Shown one piece after another: positions 6,092 to 7,205 of a stretch of DNA of 7,205 nucleotides; position 1 is the stretch's first letter; each line of letters opens with the position of its first letter. The DNA comes from Sulfurovum sp. bin170 (lineage in GTDB: Bacteria > Campylobacterota > Campylobacteria > Campylobacterales > Sulfurovaceae): positions 1 through 7,205 of the forward strand of contig NZ_JAACKB010000276.1 in NCBI RefSeq assembly GCF_010892395.1, read 5' to 3'. The position numbers and the translations under genes were made by a program. A model generated the notes under the pieces. That model saw only the letters and a list, made by a program, of their open reading frames with translations, had not been told where the DNA came from and did not search any database.

Positions 6092-6121
6092 AACCGATTA
6101 AAAAGCTTGAAATAACTTAGC

Positions 6122-6127
6122 TATAAT
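6122..6127 (+). promoter_or_regulatory. -10 box placed 8 bp before the nucleotidyltransferase ATG
   Basis: TATAAT sits at 6122-6127 and the ATG at 6136-6138, with TTAAAA (6098-6103) 18 bp upstream as a weak -35. Initiation 7-9 bases after the box would fall on or next to the ATG. Together with the absence of any GGA/GAG element before the start, this suggests a leaderless mRNA. Confidence 0.5.
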
Positions 6128-6135
6128 TCCACATT

Positions 6136-7155
6136 ATGAATATAAAAAAACTAATAAAAAATTTTGAACAAGAACAGAACTGCAAAGTGGTATATGTTAC
6201 TAAGTATGGCTCTAAACTCTACGGAACAGACAACCCCAACTCTGATACTGACTACAAAGGTATCTTTATTCCCAACAAAAATGATGTGCTTTTAAAAAAG
6301 GATTTAGAACATTTCAACTTTAACTCAAATGATGAAAACACCAAAAATAGCAAAGATGATATTGACCTGCAACTCTTTTCTGTCTATAAATTCTTTAATC
6401 TCCTAAAAAAAGGCGAAACAGGAGCGATGGATATACTCTTTTCGATGTTTAGAGAAGATACGCAGGTATATAATGACAAAGAGTTTACGAGTATGATGAT
6501 GGAGAGCTATAAGAAGTTTTATAATCGTAATCTACACTCTTTCATAGGCTACTGTGTGGGGCAAAGTAAGGTTTACAATGTGAGAGGTGAACGATTTAAT
6601 GAACTGCATCTTTTTGTAAAGTATTTCAACGCTTTGGTTAAAGAGCAAGGAGATGAAAAATTAAAAACTATGTTTCCAGATGTAGATAGGATTTTTGAAG
6701 AGACTCCATTCAAGTATATTAATTATGCAATAGCATCTATATCTAGGGGTCATAGTGGAACTAAACAGGGGAAGTATATAGAAGTCTTGGGTAAACGCTT
6801 TTTAGGTACAGTCACTGTTAAATACTTTGCTGAAAAAATCACCGACATGGAAGAGCAATTTGGAAACCGTGCAAGGGCTTCTGCCAAAGGGGTAGATTTT
6901 AAGGCGTTATCTCATGCTGTTAGGGTGATTAATGAGGTGGAGGAGTTGATAGATGATGAATTTATCTCATTTCCTCTGAAAAACAGAGCCTATGTTACCT
7001 CTATAAAAGAGGGGGAAGAGTCACTAGAAGATGTAATGGAGTATCTTGACAATCAATTGACCACGGTTCAGGAAAAATTAGAAAAGAGTAATCTTCCAGA
7101 AAAATCTGATGAAGTTTTCATTGATAAGTTGCTGTTAAAACTAATAGTTGGTTGA
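6136..7155 (+). CDS. RlaP/YcgL-family nucleotidyltransferase (DNA polymerase beta superfamily), long form
   Basis: The 339-residue protein begins with a polymerase-beta-type domain. G25-S26 and S36-D-T-D39-Y-K-G give the GS...DxD metal-binding motif, and D75/D77 (DDIDLQL) offers the third acid. LLKKGETGAMDILFS (89-103) is the helix typical of the family. The C-terminal helical part has the family's LSHAVRV (258-264), ISFPL (277-281) and SLEDVMEYL (296-304). Between them, residues of about 140-255 form an extended segment with basic stretches (GQSKVYNVRGER, RGHSGTKQGK, GKRF). I remember short members as having far less here, and the longer form as common in phage-encoded homologues. The family (Pfam PF10127, COG3541) is associated with RNA-repair ligases and presumably transfers nucleotides to RNA ends; substrate and activity here are inferred. 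No ligase gene is in view. No Shine-Dalgarno precedes the ATG. Confidence 0.82.
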   Translation: MNIKKLIKNFEQEQNCKVVYVTKYGSKLYGTDNPNSDTDYKGIFIPNKNDVLLKKDLEHFNFNSNDENTKNSKDDIDLQLFSVYKFFNLLKKGETGAMDILFSMFREDTQVYNDKEFTSMMMESYKKFYNRNLHSFIGYCVGQSKVYNVRGERFNELHLFVKYFNALVKEQGDEKLKTMFPDVDRIFEETPFKYINYAIASISRGHSGTKQGKYIEVLGKRFLGTVTVKYFAEKITDMEEQFGNRARASAKGVDFKALSHAVRVINEVEELIDDEFISFPLKNRAYVTSIKEGEESLEDVMEYLDNQLTTVQEKLEKSNLPEKSDEVFIDKLLLKLIVG

Positions 7156-7205
7156 AAAGTTGATAGAATCTTTCAAAAAGAAAATTATTGAAGTTTGTAA
7201 TAAAA
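7148..7205 (+). CDS. Possible start of a downstream gene overlapping the nucleotidyltransferase stop (partial)
   Basis: In the +1-shifted frame, after an in-frame stop at 7145-7147, the sequence stays open from TTG 7148 to the window end (19 codons). It reads as an amphipathic, Lys/Glu/Ile-rich helix (VEKLIESFKKKIIEVCNK). TTG 7148 or TTG 7160 are the only usable starts and neither has a good ribosome-binding site. If real, it overlaps the preceding gene by 8 bp and would be translationally coupled to it. The stretch is short, so chance openness is a serious alternative. Confidence 0.3.
   Translation, partial: MVEKLIESFKKKIIEVCNK

Overview
The window looks like chromosomal DNA of a Campylobacterota (formerly Epsilonproteobacteria) member, most likely from the free-living Sulfurimonas/Sulfurovum side of the phylum. 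The reasons are the strongly AT-rich, short-intergenic layout, promoters that are little more than a TATAAT box after a T-rich or TTTTGG stretch, and a small inner-membrane protein of the DUF6394 type placed directly before a two-TM potassium channel with tandem RCK domains. The genus is inferred from protein style and gene order and was not checked by a search.

Layout. Bases 1-69 are the last codons of an upstream gene that cannot be identified. Next comes a tight two-gene operon: a four-helix membrane protein (130-498) and, 3 bp later, a potassium channel (502-2187). A secreted, lysine-rich L,D-transpeptidase of the YkuD_2 type follows (2253-3056). After it lie two adjacent stem-loops with mutually complementary loops (3089-3134), then a clear promoter and threonine synthase thrC (3177-4649). 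A 171-bp convergent intergenic region (4650-4820) holds a perfect 11-bp palindrome and a degenerate direct repeat. On the minus strand is a small predicted 8-stranded outer-membrane beta-barrel protein (4821-5294). Divergent from it is an integral-membrane HExxH metallopeptidase of the M50 type (5408-6091). Last is a long-form RlaP/YcgL-family nucleotidyltransferase (6136-7155), which has a TATAAT box only 8 bp from its ATG and no Shine-Dalgarno. A further reading frame seems to open across its stop codon and run off the window.

How the genes relate. The left half is ordinary housekeeping and envelope biology: K+ flux, peptidoglycan cross-linking and Thr biosynthesis. The only evident functional coupling is between the DUF6394-type protein and the channel. 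The right part (4650-7205) is more accessory in character: an orphan beta-barrel, an orphan membrane protease, and a nucleotidyltransferase from a family linked in the literature to RNA repair and found in phages. I found no mobile element, CRISPR array, rRNA or tRNA. The best leads for something undescribed are the paired stem-loops before thrC, the thrice-occurring TTTATCGTAA motif flanking the beta-barrel gene, and the RlaP-family gene with its probable leaderless mRNA and overlapping downstream frame.
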